Shown: positions 8,529 through 17,919, numbered from the stretch's first letter. The stretch: DNA of 64,000 bases from Rhodomicrobium sp. (GCA_021604665.1 BQJK01000004.1:62001-126000); one strand, 5' to 3'. The notes: generated from the sequence alone by a model not told the origin. Made by a program: numbers and translations.

Positions 8529-9269
8529 GTGCTGCGCTCAACCATCTTCACCGCCGGATTTTACATCGGCTCAGCTCTCATCCTTATCATTGGCTCACCG
8601 CTACTCTTCGGAAAGCGCAAATGGGCCATGGCCGGCTTGGCCTTTCACGGCGCTTTCGTACTCTGGTGGATGCGTCTTATCATCGGCACGCGCTATGAAG
8701 TCCGTGGGCGGGAAAACCTGCCGAAAAACCCCGTCCTCATTGCCTCCAAACATCAAAGCGCATGGGAGACATTTGCCTTCCCCCATATCCTTGATGACCC
8801 AGCCCTCATCATGAAAGAGGAGCTAATGTCTATTCCGCTCTATGGCTGGTTCTCCAAAAAATTTGAGATGATCCCCGTCAAAAGAGAGCGCGCGGCCATC
8901 GCCTTAAAAGAAATGATCAGCGAAGCAGAAATCAGAAAATTACAGCAGCGAGAAATCATTATCTTCCCTGAAGGCACCCGAAAACTTCCAGGCGCAGAGC
9001 CAGATTATAAACCAGGCGTCATCAAGCTTTATGAAGCGCTGAATATCCCTTGTGTGCCGGTGGCCCTAAATTCAGGCCTATTCTGGCCCCGGGGCGATAA
9101 ACGCCGCTACAAAGGCACCATCATTATTGAATTCCTCCCCCCAATAGCACCAGGATTAGGGCGCAAGGAATTCCGCGAAACTTTGATAAACCGTATTGAA
9201 GAAAAATGCACTGCCCTCACCAAAGAAGGCAGTGCAGAGCGCACCCGCCTCAATAACCTCTCCTCCTAA
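8529..9269 (+). CDS. plsC: 1-acyl-sn-glycerol-3-phosphate acyltransferase (PlsC family)
   Basis: Transfers an acyl chain to lysophosphatidic acid at the inner membrane in phospholipid synthesis. The 246-residue protein begins with one or two hydrophobic segments (residues 4-50). Motif I reads KHQSAWE, an H-x4-E variant of the usual H-x4-D. Motif III is FPEGTRK, and a proline-containing motif IV (NIPCVPVALNSG) follows. The start is GTG at 8529 with a strong AAGGGAGAG sequence about 9 nt upstream. It lies 41 bp after ftsX and is probably in the same operon. The Glu in motif I needs care in naming the exact substrate; family membership is clear. Confidence 0.87.
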   Translation: MLRSTIFTAGFYIGSALILIIGSPLLFGKRKWAMAGLAFHGAFVLWWMRLIIGTRYEVRGRENLPKNPVLIASKHQSAWETFAFPHILDDPALIMKEELMSIPLYGWFSKKFEMIPVKRERAAIALKEMISEAEIRKLQQREIIIFPEGTRKLPGAEPDYKPGVIKLYEALNIPCVPVALNSGLFWPRGDKRRYKGTIIIEFLPPIAPGLGRKEFRETLINRIEEKCTALTKEGSAERTRLNNLSS

Positions 9270-9755
9270 AATTTCCCTCTACAAACAAACAGCCCCGTTT
9301 ACTACTTATTAAGCATAACTACTTACCCGCTCTTAACTGTTAGCCAATAAAGATAGATCTCATAGTTAGTTAAGTAGCCATCACCCGCTGATAGCACCTG
9401 CTTTCACAATGAGTTTTGCCACGAGAATGCCACAGGCCAGCCATAACTAGGGCCCACGACTCAGGTAAAACCCAATAAATGAGAGAAATGAGCGCCAATT
9501 TCGCCATACCCATTAACAAGACCTTAACAGGATCAAGTCAGGGCAGGCGGCAATAGAGTTAGAAAAAAGTACTTAGTAATCGAGTACTTAGTTTTGCAGC
9601 ACTCAATAAAACGGCACTCAGAATGACCCCTATATCCAGGGATCATTCAAGGACTGCAATCGGCACCGGTTCACAGCCATGTGCGAAAGTTTCGCTTATG
9701 GCAACTGCCAACCTCGCACTTGTTGCGAAAGCGGCAAAGGATAAGGGTGATAAGG
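9270..9755. other. Intergenic region of about 490 bp
   Basis: No convincing gene. It contains a direct repeat GTACTTAG (9561-9586 area), an imperfect hairpin at 9621-9648, and the leader of the gene starting at 9756. The frame of that gene is open back to 9681, but the extra residues look like non-coding sequence. Confidence 0.5.
9621..9648. repeat. Inverted repeat upstream of the 150-residue conserved gene
   Basis: GAATGACCC (9621-9629) pairs with GGGATCATTC (9639-9648) with one bulged A, around a loop of nine bases. No T-run follows. It could be an operator or an RNA hairpin in the leader of the downstream gene. Confidence 0.4.
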
Positions 9756-10208
9756 ATGAGTTTATCTGTTCAAAGCAGGTCTAGTAATATGCGTATAAGC
9801 ACCTCTGAAGCCACTGTTGAATATATCAACCCAAACGAACCTCTCGTCATCAGCAATGATGCCGATCTAGAGAATGCCTTCCACTTCTGGCAAGGTGTCT
9901 CCGGCAAGCGCTATATCCATAGCGTTTATAGCATCTTCACTTGCCCAGAATTGCCTAAGGCTAATTATGTATTGGTAAAACGAGATGAAGAAGGCCGCTG
10001 CCAGGCTGTTGCTATCGGCCAAACGAGTAAAGCGGTTGGCTCCTTAAATCTCGCCTTTTTGCGCCAGCAAGCCGCCCGCCTCGGTGCCAATGAAATCCAT
10101 ATCAACGTCATGTCTCACTCAGATGAGGAACGCAACATGGTAAGGTTGGATCTTCTCGGTTGTCAGGCCATCAATGGCCAGCAGCCAGGGCAAAACTCCA
10201 TCATTTAA
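9756..10208 (+). CDS. Conserved hypothetical protein, 150 residues
   Basis: I do not recognise a named domain. The ATG at 9756 has AAGGG 8 nt upstream and is preferred over an ATG 25 codons earlier that has none. No signal peptide or membrane segment is visible, so it should be cytoplasmic. The protein has the even hydrophobic and charged pattern of a folded domain (for example ISNDADLENAFHFWQGVSG and YSIFTCPELPKANYVLVKR). A repeated LGANEIHINVM-type segment near the C-terminus suggests an alpha/beta fold. From memory, similar proteins of unknown function occur in Rhizobiales. It stands alone on the + strand, converging with the ChaC gene. Confidence 0.65.
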   Translation: MSLSVQSRSSNMRISTSEATVEYINPNEPLVISNDADLENAFHFWQGVSGKRYIHSVYSIFTCPELPKANYVLVKRDEEGRCQAVAIGQTSKAVGSLNLAFLRQQAARLGANEIHINVMSHSDEERNMVRLDLLGCQAINGQQPGQNSII

Positions 10209-10292
10209 CAGGAAATAATCCTGTAACAAGCTAAGAGACTGTAAAGCGGGCAGGTAATATACCCAACAGCTCGTGGCTGTTACATGTGGCGC

Positions 10293-10916
10293 CTACTTCT
10301 GGTAGTGACACCCCGTCATATTCAAAATCCGCTGCAAAAGCGGGTCATCAATCCCCAGCTCCTCTAAATGCCGCAGCGTCGAGATGAGATAATCAATATT
10401 TCGCCCCGACCGCCCACAACAATCGCGGATAATCGCAGCCTGCGTTGTTAGCGAGAGTGAATTGATATATTGCGCATGGTTTCGCTCAGCAACAAAGCAT
10501 AACGCCCGCACAATCCGCCCATCTTGCGGCCCCCCCGTTACCTCAACATTGCGGTACATCTCGCGGTAAACCCTGGTCACCTGCTCACGCCGTCTTAAAT
10601 ATCTCACCACATCAGAAGCAATTTTCGGCGCAACCCGGTAAAGCACCCCATCACAGCTGCCACCGCCATCAAGCCCCAGCACCAACCCAGGTTTCTGGTA
10701 GCTACCCCGGTGATAAACAGAGCGCACACAAAACGAGCGATGCACCCCAGCACAGCGCCCATGCACCTGCTCAACATAATCAAACACCGGATTCCAAATT
10801 AGAGAGCCATAGCCAAACACCCAAAGACCACGCCGTGCGTCTTCCTCATGCAGCGCGCCGCTGGGGTGCAATGCCACTTGCCCCTCCGCGGCAGGTGTTA
10901 AATCTGCGCTGGTCAC
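10293..10916 (-). CDS. chaC: ChaC-type gamma-glutamylcyclotransferase
   Basis: Glutathione-degrading enzyme family that releases 5-oxoproline and Cys-Gly. The substrate-binding signature VFGYGSLIWNP is at about residues 33-43. A conserved Glu, the likely catalytic base, lies in the RRREQVTRVY segment. The 207-residue length fits. It is 11 bp downstream of tyrC on the same strand, so hisC-tyrC-chaC probably form one transcript. The window also has gshA, gloB and a peroxiredoxin, so glutathione metabolism is well represented. Confidence 0.85.
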   Translation of the reverse strand: MTSADLTPAAEGQVALHPSGALHEEDARRGLWVFGYGSLIWNPVFDYVEQVHGRCAGVHRSFCVRSVYHRGSYQKPGLVLGLDGGGSCDGVLYRVAPKIASDVVRYLRRREQVTRVYREMYRNVEVTGGPQDGRIVRALCFVAERNHAQYINSLSLTTQAAIIRDCCGRSGRNIDYLISTLRHLEELGIDDPLLQRILNMTGCHYQK

Positions 10917-10927
10917 AAAAACACCCC

Positions 10928-11848
10928 TTACCTGCCAAAGTCAGGTTTTTCAGTTTCCTGACCCGCTTCAACAATCGAGCGCCGAATGGCCCGTGTCCGG
11001 GTGAAAAGATCCTCAAGCGCCTGCTCATCACCGCGGCGAATATGCCGTTGCAATTGGGTCAAATCTTCCGTAAAGCGCCCCAGCATTTCCAGGACAGCCT
11101 CTTTATTGTTCATAAACACATCGCGCCACATCACAGGGTCGGAAGCGGCAATTCGGGTAAAATCCCTGAAACCGCCAGCCGAATATTTAATCACCTCACT
11201 AGAGGTCACCTCTTCAAGATCAGCGGCTGTACCAACAATATTATAGGCGATCAGATGCGGAATATGGCTGGTGATCGCCAATACTATATCATGATGCTCT
11301 GCGCTCATTTCCTCAACAGAAGAGCCAAGCCGCTCCCAGAATTGAACAACCCTGGCAACCACCTCAGAAGGTGTTCCCTCAACAGGCGTAATGATACACC
11401 AGCGCCCTGCAAACAAACTTGCAAACCCGGCTTCAGGGCCTGAAAACTCGGTCCCTGCAACAGGGTGCCCGGGTACAAAATAAACCCCCTCGGGCAAAAG
11501 CGGCACCACAGCCTCTATAATCCGCCCCTTAACAGAGCCAACATCAGATAAAATAGCACCGGCCTTCAACTGCGGCGCAACCAAAGCGGCAAGCCCCTCC
11601 ATCGCCCCAACAGGCACCGCCATGATTACAAGGTCAGCACCATCCAAGACGCTCTCAAGGCTGTCAGCAATCGACGCGCCAAAATCAGGCAGGGCCGCCG
11701 CCAGCCGCCGCACCTCTGGTGAGGCATCAAAACCAACCACCTCATCGGCAAGCCCTTCCGCTGCGATTGCCCGCGTCAATGAGGAGCCAATAAGCCCAAG
11801 CCCAATAACTGCCACTCTCTTGAAGAGAGCCGTTTTCAAAGCACCCAT
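10928..11848 (-). CDS. tyrC: Prephenate/arogenate (cyclohexadienyl) dehydrogenase
   Basis: NAD(P)-dependent oxidative decarboxylation of prephenate or arogenate in tyrosine synthesis. The N-terminal Rossmann motif is VAVIGLGLIGSS (G-x-G-x-x-G). The active-site stretch FVPGHPVAGTEFSG carries the catalytic His, and SHIPHLIAYN is a second conserved block. The 306-residue length fits the monofunctional enzyme. Its ATG overlaps the hisC stop by one base. Substrate preference cannot be read here. Confidence 0.9.
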   Translation of the reverse strand: MGALKTALFKRVAVIGLGLIGSSLTRAIAAEGLADEVVGFDASPEVRRLAAALPDFGASIADSLESVLDGADLVIMAVPVGAMEGLAALVAPQLKAGAILSDVGSVKGRIIEAVVPLLPEGVYFVPGHPVAGTEFSGPEAGFASLFAGRWCIITPVEGTPSEVVARVVQFWERLGSSVEEMSAEHHDIVLAITSHIPHLIAYNIVGTAADLEEVTSSEVIKYSAGGFRDFTRIAASDPVMWRDVFMNNKEAVLEMLGRFTEDLTQLQRHIRRGDEQALEDLFTRTRAIRRSIVEAGQETEKPDFGR

Positions 11849-12957
11849 TATGCATTCGCCTCATTCATGCTCATAAAATCGCTCAAAGCCGCCGCAACAG
11901 CTTTCATCTCATCGCCAGAGCCAATAGTAATACGCAGCGCATGCGGCAAGCCATAACTCGTCACCTGCCGCACAATAATCCCCTGCTCTAGTAAATAGTC
12001 ATTGGCACAATCAGCAGATTTAGCCCCGCTTTGCTCAAAGTGTACCAGAATAAAGTTAGCAACACTCGGCGTCACTTTAAGACCAAGAGCCGTAAGCTCA
12101 CCGCTCAACCAATTCAGCCATTCTTCATTATGCGCCGCCGCCGCATCCCGGTGATCTGTGTCGCAAATGGCCGCAGCCCCCGCCTCTATCGCCGGGCTAG
12201 AGACATTAAACGGCCCCCGAATGCGGTTAATCACATCCACCACCGCTTCAGGGGCAAACATCCAACCAATCCGCAAAGCTGCCAGCCCATAGATTTTAGA
12301 AAAAGTGCGCGTCATAATGGTGTTATCCGTGGTGGCAACAAGCTCAATACCGGCCTCATAATCATTGGCTGAAACATATTCAGCATAGGCCCCATCAAGC
12401 ACCAACCCAACATTATCCGGCAAGCCGGCCCGCAACCGTTTCACCTCATCAACCGGCAGATAAGTGCCGGTGGGGTTATTGGGGTTGGCAATAAAAACAA
12501 GCCGTGTCCGCTCTGTGACCTTAGCTAGAATTTCATCAACATTAGCCGTCAAACCGCGCTCAGGTGCCACAACAGGCACCCCGCCAGCCGCCAAAATGGC
12601 GATTTTATAAACCAGAAACCCATGTTCAGTGTAAATAGCTTCATCACCCGGCGTCAGGTAAGCTTGCGCCAGCAAGTTCAACAGCTCATCAGAGCCCGCG
12701 CCGCAAACAAGCCGCGCCGGGTCAAGACCATAAACCTGTCCGATGGCGCGGCGCAAATTGCCCGCTGTTCCATCCGGATAGCGCAGCAAATGAGAGCCAG
12801 CCGCCGAGAACGCCTCAACAGCCTTTAAACTAGGGCCAAGCGGCGTTTCATTCGAGGAAAGCTTGATAACATTTTCGCGGCCCCCGGCAGTAGATTTACC
12901 CGGAATATATGGCGAAATATCAAGAATGCTAGCACGAGGTTTTAAGGGAGAGCCCAT
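11848..12957 (-). CDS. hisC: Histidinol-phosphate aminotransferase
   Basis: Fold-type I PLP aminotransferase of 369 residues for histidine synthesis; the alphaproteobacterial HisC beside tyrC may also act on aromatic keto acids. Visible features: [11 protein letters not shown] near the N-terminus, [15 protein letters not shown] with the PLP-ring Asp, [16 protein letters not shown] holding the PLP lysine, and LRITIG with the substrate-carboxylate Arg. It is the first gene of the minus-strand hisC-tyrC-chaC group and diverges from metX. Confidence 0.91.
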   Translation of the reverse strand: MGSPLKPRASILDISPYIPGKSTAGGRENVIKLSSNETPLGPSLKAVEAFSAAGSHLLRYPDGTAGNLRRAIGQVYGLDPARLVCGAGSDELLNLLAQAYLTPGDEAIYTEHGFLVYKIAILAAGGVPVVAPERGLTANVDEILAKVTERTRLVFIANPNNPTGTYLPVDEVKRLRAGLPDNVGLVLDGAYAEYVSANDYEAGIELVATTDNTIMTRTFSKIYGLAALRIGWMFAPEAVVDVINRIRGPFNVSSPAIEAGAAAICDTDHRDAAAAHNEEWLNWLSGELTALGLKVTPSVANFILVHFEQSGAKSADCANDYLLEQGIIVRQVTSYGLPHALRITIGSGDEMKAVAAALSDFMSMNEANA

Positions 12958-13054
12958 AGTAATTTATTTCCATTTAATGCCAAACTCCGCAAGTTATAGT
13001 GAATTTTGCCGGGCTGATGCCAGAATTTTCTGACCATAGTGAAAATTTCATCAT

Positions 13055-14392
13055 ATGAAGCCCATTTTACTCGGCAATAATCAGCAACGAAATCATTTAA
13101 AAGATGCCCTTTTTCAGAAAATGACGTATGTAAACGGGCAAGCTAAAGAGCAACCAGAGACAAGAATGCCCCGCGAGGACAAAATAACCCAGGACAGCAA
13201 AAACCGCTCTGATTCCAGCTTTGATGACGCCCCCTTAACAGATGGCCACAAAGCGGATGAGACGCTGCACCAGTCAATCACCTTTGATGAAACTGTTAGC
13301 CTGACCCTTGAATGCGGTGAGGTGCTAAGCCCTTTTACCATCGCCTATGAAACATATGGCACCCTCAATGCAGATAAATCCAACGCCATTCTCGTCTGCC
13401 ATGCCCTCACAGGTGATCAATACGCCGCCAGCACCCACCCCCTCACCGGCAAAGCCGGTTGGTGGGAAGTGTTAATCGGCCCCGGCAAACCAATTGATAC
13501 TGAAAAATATTACATCATCTGCCCCAATGTCATTGGCGGCTGCATGGGCTCCACAGGCCCGGCCTCCATCAACCCGGCCACCAAAATGGCTTATGGGCTT
13601 GATTTCCCCGTCATCACCATCGGTGATATGGTCCGCGCCCAATTGCATCTCATCGACCATCTTGGCATAGACCAGCTCTTTTGCGCCATTGGCGGCTCCA
13701 TGGGCGGCATGCAAGTGCTGGAATGGGCGGCAAAAAACACAGAACGCGTTTTCGCTGCCATTCCTGTTGCCACCGCGGCCCGCCATTCAAGCCAAAACAT
13801 TGCCTTCCATGAAGTGGGCCGCCAGGCCGTCATGGCCGACCCTGATTGGCAAGGCGGGCGCTATATGGAGCTTGGGACAAACCCGCGCAAAGGCCTGGCT
13901 GTTGCTCGCATGGCCGCCCACATCACCTATCTTTCAGATGAGGCGCTGCATTCTAAGTTTGGGCGCAATTTACAAGAAAGAGACGCCATCACCTTTGGCT
14001 TCGATGCAGACTTCCAGGTGGAGAGCTATCTGCGTCACCAGGGGTTTCGTTTCGTTGATCGCTTCGACGCCAATTCATATCTCTACATCACCAGAGCAAT
14101 GGATTATTTCGATCTCTTCAGTGAGCATGGCGGCATTCTCGCCAATGCCTTCAAAGACACGCAAACCCGCTTCTGCGTTGTTTCTTTCACCAGTGACTGG
14201 CTCTTCCCCACAAGAGAAAGCCGGCAGATTGTCCATGCCCTCACAGCAAATGCCGCCAATGTCTCCTTCGTCAATATAGAGACAGACCGCGGCCATGATG
14301 CTTTCTTGCTTGATGAGCCAGAGATGTATTCAGCCATAGATGGCTTTATCAAAGCAGCAGCCCGCCAAAAAGGCCTTGAGAAAGTCCTATAG
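13055..14392 (+). CDS. metX: Homoserine O-acetyltransferase/O-succinyltransferase (MetX)
   Basis: Activates homoserine in the first committed step of methionine synthesis. Alpha/beta-hydrolase fold with nucleophile motif [12 protein letters not shown], catalytic Asp in TSDWLFP and catalytic His in [17 protein letters not shown] forms the oxyanion-loop region. The frame gives 445 residues from the ATG at 13055, but the first 45-70 residues are not family-like. ATG codons at 13121 and 13166 are alternative starts, and none has a clear Shine-Dalgarno sequence. MetW follows 93 bp downstream, the usual pair. Acetyl versus succinyl specificity cannot be told here. Confidence 0.9.
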   Translation: MKPILLGNNQQRNHLKDALFQKMTYVNGQAKEQPETRMPREDKITQDSKNRSDSSFDDAPLTDGHKADETLHQSITFDETVSLTLECGEVLSPFTIAYETYGTLNADKSNAILVCHALTGDQYAASTHPLTGKAGWWEVLIGPGKPIDTEKYYIICPNVIGGCMGSTGPASINPATKMAYGLDFPVITIGDMVRAQLHLIDHLGIDQLFCAIGGSMGGMQVLEWAAKNTERVFAAIPVATAARHSSQNIAFHEVGRQAVMADPDWQGGRYMELGTNPRKGLAVARMAAHITYLSDEALHSKFGRNLQERDAITFGFDADFQVESYLRHQGFRFVDRFDANSYLYITRAMDYFDLFSEHGGILANAFKDTQTRFCVVSFTSDWLFPTRESRQIVHALTANAANVSFVNIETDRGHDAFLLDEPEMYSAIDGFIKAAARQKGLEKVL

Positions 14393-14485
14393 AAGGGCCA
14401 GGAAATGAGCCGTACCTAAAACCACTAAGTTAAATGCCGACTAAATCAACAGCCAACTTTTTACCAGATATGAGAGCTACACACC

Positions 14486-15133
14486 TTGGCAATCGAAGAT
14501 AATCCAACACCCCCCAGAAAGCCCCGCCAGGATCACCTGATCATCCAGAGCATGATCCACCCTGGCGCTCGCGTGCTTGACATTGGTTGCGGTGATGGCG
14601 CCCTGTTGGAGCTTTTACGGGAAAGCAGAAATATCGACGGGCGCGGCATTGAAATCAGCCAGAAAAATGTGAACCAATCAGTCGCCAGAGGTCTCAGCGT
14701 CATACAAGGTGATGCAGACCATGACCTGGTGAATTACCCTGATGCCAGCTTTGATTATGCCCTGTTGAGCCTAACCATCCAGGCAACCAAAAATCCCCGC
14801 ACCGTGCTGGAACAACTGCTGCGCATTGGCGAGCATGCCATTGTTTCATTTCCAAACTTTGGCCACTGGCTCATCCGCTGGCAGCTGTTAGCCCTTGGCC
14901 GCATGCCAGTAACAGATAAATTGCCCGAGCAATGGTACGACACACCGAACATTCACTTCTGCACCATCCGTGATTTTGTCACCCTCTGTGAAGAAATCGA
15001 CGCCGTGGTAGAACATGCCCTCGCCATAAATAGAAAAGGCGAACCCCTCAACGCTTCTACGCCGCTCTTCATTCAAAATCTTGTCGGCCGGGAAGCTGTC
15101 TTCATGCTCACCAAAAATAAAAGCAAGACGTAG
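14486..15133 (+). CDS. metW: Methionine biosynthesis protein MetW
   Basis: SAM-methyltransferase-like partner of MetX; in proteobacteria the MetX-MetW pair is needed for full homoserine acylation. The motif VLDIGCGDGALLELL is the glycine-rich SAM loop. SFPNFGHWLIRWQLLALGRMP and QWYDTPNIHFCTIRDF are strong MetW hallmarks. The start is TTG at 14486 with GAGAG upstream. The 215-residue length is usual. It is likely cotranscribed with metX. Confidence 0.91.
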   Translation: MAIEDNPTPPRKPRQDHLIIQSMIHPGARVLDIGCGDGALLELLRESRNIDGRGIEISQKNVNQSVARGLSVIQGDADHDLVNYPDASFDYALLSLTIQATKNPRTVLEQLLRIGEHAIVSFPNFGHWLIRWQLLALGRMPVTDKLPEQWYDTPNIHFCTIRDFVTLCEEIDAVVEHALAINRKGEPLNASTPLFIQNLVGREAVFMLTKNKSKT

Positions 15134-15170
15134 CATCATCTATCCAAAAAGCGAATTACCCCAGCGCTGC

Positions 15171-15902
15171 TTAAGCAGGCACCGGGCTGATAGAAATAGG
15201 TGAGGTTTTCACCCGGCTCACTTTCAAGCCTTTTGGGCGAATGGGCTGGGCAACCTCTTTAATCGCCTCCACCATCAACATACCGCAAAAACGCGGCCAG
15301 ACCTTCGCGCCAATCCTCTCAATGGCCGGGCTTGCAGTTAAGCGCAGGGGCGTCTCAAACGGGGCAAAATGTACCAACGGCTCAATTGATAATGGCCGAA
15401 ACCAACTCCTGACTAACAAGTCTCTCAATTGCCCCCGGCTAAACGGTTGTCCATGGCCAAAAGGCGTTGTGTCCATTTGCGCCCACAGCCCGCTGCGGTT
15501 CGGCACAATCAAAATCAGCCGCCCCTCAGGCCGCATAATCCGCCAGATCTCTTTCAGATGCATCTCCACATCAGAAAAAAACTCAAGCCCATGTATTTCA
15601 ATAATTCGGTCAAAACTGGCATCCGGCAACGGAAACATATCCTCATCCACCAAAGCCGCACGCAAGGGCCCCTCTGCCGGCCAAATCATGCCACCTTGTC
15701 CGGCCGGGTGAAACGCTGCCACTTGAGCAGCTTCTAACAAATATGGACGCAAATACGGGGTCGGGAATCCAACGCCAGCAATAGCGCTACCCCTAGCATC
15801 AGGCCAATGCTGCTTTATCTTCTGGCAAATATAGCGCCGCACCGTCTGGCCAAGGCGGCTGCTATAAAAATCACGAATTTCAGTTACATCAAGATGCATC
15901 AT
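15171..15902 (-). CDS. Class I SAM-dependent methyltransferase (degenerate SAM loop)
   Basis: A 243-residue methyltransferase-fold protein. The core DASFDRIIEIHGLEF and the LKEIWRIMRPEGRLILIVPNR segment are typical of the methyltransferase 11 type. The first glycine-rich loop, however, reads AGVGFPTPYL, not the standard ExGxGxG. Similar proteins occur next to gloB in alphaproteobacteria, as here, where gloB is divergent. Substrate unknown. A second ATG follows directly, so the start could be one codon later. Confidence 0.75.
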   Translation of the reverse strand: MMHLDVTEIRDFYSSRLGQTVRRYICQKIKQHWPDARGSAIAGVGFPTPYLRPYLLEAAQVAAFHPAGQGGMIWPAEGPLRAALVDEDMFPLPDASFDRIIEIHGLEFFSDVEMHLKEIWRIMRPEGRLILIVPNRSGLWAQMDTTPFGHGQPFSRGQLRDLLVRSWFRPLSIEPLVHFAPFETPLRLTASPAIERIGAKVWPRFCGMLMVEAIKEVAQPIRPKGLKVSRVKTSPISISPVPA

Positions 15903-16086
15903 TTAAGCCTGGTTAAAACCCATACAGACCGGGCTGCCATCTGGGCATAGCTGTCAGCTATCCGGCCGGCCGTTATTGCTGCGCATATCAGAGCCGCAAA
16001 TACGACAAAAGCGCAACAGGAAACATGACAAACCATTAATTTAACACTATGGTTTCAATCTAATTTGTACCGGCTAGAGGCTGCCC

Positions 16087-16854
16087 ATGACACTTGAAAT
16101 CATCCAGGTTCCCTGTTTCACAGACAATTACGCTATCTTACTTCATGAGGATACAACCGGCGAAACACTCTGCGTCGATGCACCAGAAGCGCGCCCAATT
16201 CTCCAGGCTCTTGCCGAGAAAGGCTGGAAGCTAACAACGCTGCTCATCACCCATAAACATGCAGACCATGTTGGCGGCATCAAACAGCTCAAAGAGATTA
16301 TGGGCTGCAAAACCTATGGCCCCAAAGCAGAAGCCAGAGATATCCCTGAACTGGATGAAAGCCTTGCCGAAGGCGACAGCATAACCTTTGCAGGTCACCC
16401 AATTGAAATCATCGAAACACCCGGCCATACAAGCGGCCATATATCTTACCATTGGCCGGAAGATAAATTACTCTTCGCTGGAGATACCCTGTTCGTCATC
16501 GGCTCTGGCCGCCTGTTTGAGGGCACCCCCGCCCAAATGTGGCAATCACTTAATAAATTAATGGCACTCCCTGACGACACAAAACTCTATTGCGGCCATG
16601 AATACACCCTCTCTAATGCGGAATTCGCCGCCAGGCTAGAGCCAGGCAATATAGATCTGCAAACACGCCTTTTGGATATCAGAGGCCTTAGATCAAAAAA
16701 CCAATCCACCCTGCCCTCCACCATCGGTATGGAAAAACGCACCAATCCCTTCCTCCGTCCAGATAGCGACGAGATAAAGAAAAAAGTCGGCATGCCCTTC
16801 GGCGATGAAGTTGCGATATTCGGCAAAATTCGTGAACTTAAAAATAAAGGTTAA
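16087..16854 (+). CDS. gloB: Hydroxyacylglutathione hydrolase (glyoxalase II)
   Basis: Hydrolyses S-lactoylglutathione to lactate and glutathione, the second step of methylglyoxal detoxification. Metallo-beta-lactamase fold with the metal site THKHADHVGG (H-x-H-x-D-H), later ligands in TPGHTSGH, FAGDTLF and YCGHEYT, and the glutathione-binding C-terminal region ending in RELKNKG. The 255-residue length is standard. It is separated from bluB by about 100 bp. Confidence 0.93.
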   Translation: MTLEIIQVPCFTDNYAILLHEDTTGETLCVDAPEARPILQALAEKGWKLTTLLITHKHADHVGGIKQLKEIMGCKTYGPKAEARDIPELDESLAEGDSITFAGHPIEIIETPGHTSGHISYHWPEDKLLFAGDTLFVIGSGRLFEGTPAQMWQSLNKLMALPDDTKLYCGHEYTLSNAEFAARLEPGNIDLQTRLLDIRGLRSKNQSTLPSTIGMEKRTNPFLRPDSDEIKKKVGMPFGDEVAIFGKIRELKNKG

Positions 16855-16955
16855 GCCCAAGCACACGGCCCAAATAACAAAGCAACCTCAACCGGCGATC
16901 ACAACTCTATGTATGCGCAAAGCCCCCTCATATATCCAGTCTCGAGCCCGACCCC

Positions 16956-17708
16956 ATGACTATGAAAGAAAACGGCCTAACATTTACAACAGCCGCCAGA
17001 GAGACACTGTATGAGGTGATATTCAACCGCCGCGATGTGAGGGGCGAGTTTCAATCCACCCCCATTAGCGATGATATTCTGGCGCGCCTGTTAATCGCCG
17101 CCCACCACGCCCCCTCTGTTGGCTTCATGCAGCCTTGGAACTTTCTTGTCATCCGCGATGATAAAACCCGCCACGACATTCACGCCCTTTTCAAAACCGC
17201 AAATGAAGAAGCCGCCAAAATGTTTGAAAGCGGCAAACAATCGCTCTACCAATCTTTAAAGCTAGAGGGGCTGTTAACCGCCCCGCTTCATCTCTGCATC
17301 ACTTGCGATCGCAACCGAGCTGGCCCGGTTGTGCTTGGCCGCACTCACATGACCGAGATGGACCTCTACTCAACCGTCTGCGCCGTACAGAATTTATGGC
17401 TAGCCGCTAGGGTTGAGAATATCGGCGTTGGTTGGGTCAGTATTTTCCATGAAGAGGAAGTAAAAAAACGCCTCGGCATTCCAGAGGATATTCACCTCAT
17501 CGCCTATCTGACCATAGGTCATGTCTCCTCCTTTCACCAAAAACCGGACCTCGCCCGCAAAGGGTGGCGCAAACGGCTTAACCTCAACGAATTGGTGATG
17601 GAAACTGAATGGGAGCGACAGGCAGACTTAAGCCTCACAACCAGCATTAATGAAGAGCTGGCCCGCCTTATGCCAGATAGTGAAGAAGAGAGTAATTTAG
17701 ACGAATAA
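16956..17708 (+). CDS. bluB: 5,6-dimethylbenzimidazole synthase BluB
   Basis: Oxygen-dependent flavin-destroying enzyme that turns FMNH2 into 5,6-dimethylbenzimidazole, the lower ligand of vitamin B12. The nitroreductase-like fold is recognised from FNRRDVRGEF, AHHAPSVGFMQPWNFLVI (flavin contact) and GRTHMTEMDLYSTVCAVQN, which is specific for BluB. VGWVSIF is also conserved. The C-terminal 30 residues are longer and more acidic than usual. No other cobalamin gene or B12 riboswitch is visible nearby. Confidence 0.88.
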   Translation: MTMKENGLTFTTAARETLYEVIFNRRDVRGEFQSTPISDDILARLLIAAHHAPSVGFMQPWNFLVIRDDKTRHDIHALFKTANEEAAKMFESGKQSLYQSLKLEGLLTAPLHLCITCDRNRAGPVVLGRTHMTEMDLYSTVCAVQNLWLAARVENIGVGWVSIFHEEEVKKRLGIPEDIHLIAYLTIGHVSSFHQKPDLARKGWRKRLNLNELVMETEWERQADLSLTTSINEELARLMPDSEEESNLDE

Positions 17709-17726
17709 CCACTCAAAGCTGAACTT

Positions 17727-17749
17727 AGTGCCTCTCTTTAAGGGGCACT
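17727..17749 (+). terminator. Short stem-loop after bluB
   Basis: AGTGCCTC (17727-17734) pairs with GGGGCACT (17742-17749), with one G-T pair, around a 7-nt loop. It lies 18 nt after the bluB stop. The T-run is missing, so it is a weak terminator candidate. Confidence 0.4.
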
Positions 17750-17835
17750 TAACACTGAAAGAATAGCAACTTACACCAAAAGCCTTTAGCAAAACCCCAC
17801 CGCGTATTTAACAATATTCCCTAAATTTATAAGAA

Positions 17836-17919
17836 TCACTGATTATTCGCACGAAACACAGCGCAGCCCCCTAGGGCCAAGACAAGCAGACCGGCAAGAA
17901 TGTAACATTTCTGTCGCAT
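17836..17919 (-). CDS. Possible 27-residue lipoprotein (weak)
   Basis: From the ATG at 17919 the frame encodes 27 residues: a short basic start, a hydrophobic stretch and a lipobox-like LALGGC, with only eight residues after the cysteine. This is the pattern of a tiny lipoprotein. The frame stays open 50 codons further upstream. No Shine-Dalgarno sequence is seen, so it may be chance. Confidence 0.22.
   Translation of the reverse strand: MRQKCYILAGLLVLALGGCAVFRANNQ

Noticed and set aside
10835-11443. 202-residue plus-strand frame opposite tyrC and chaC
   Set aside because: It lies antisense to two well-recognised enzymes, has a composition typical of a shadow frame and no ribosome-binding site.
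12958-13054. Possible SAM-II or related riboswitch upstream of metX
   Set aside because: Such elements often precede metX in alphaproteobacteria, but the conserved core and the pseudoknot partner (GCTAAAA-type) are not present. Only a repeated ATAGTGAAWWTT word was seen.
16855-16955. Possible cobalamin riboswitch upstream of bluB
   Set aside because: The gap is only about 100 bp and has no B12-box-like sequence.
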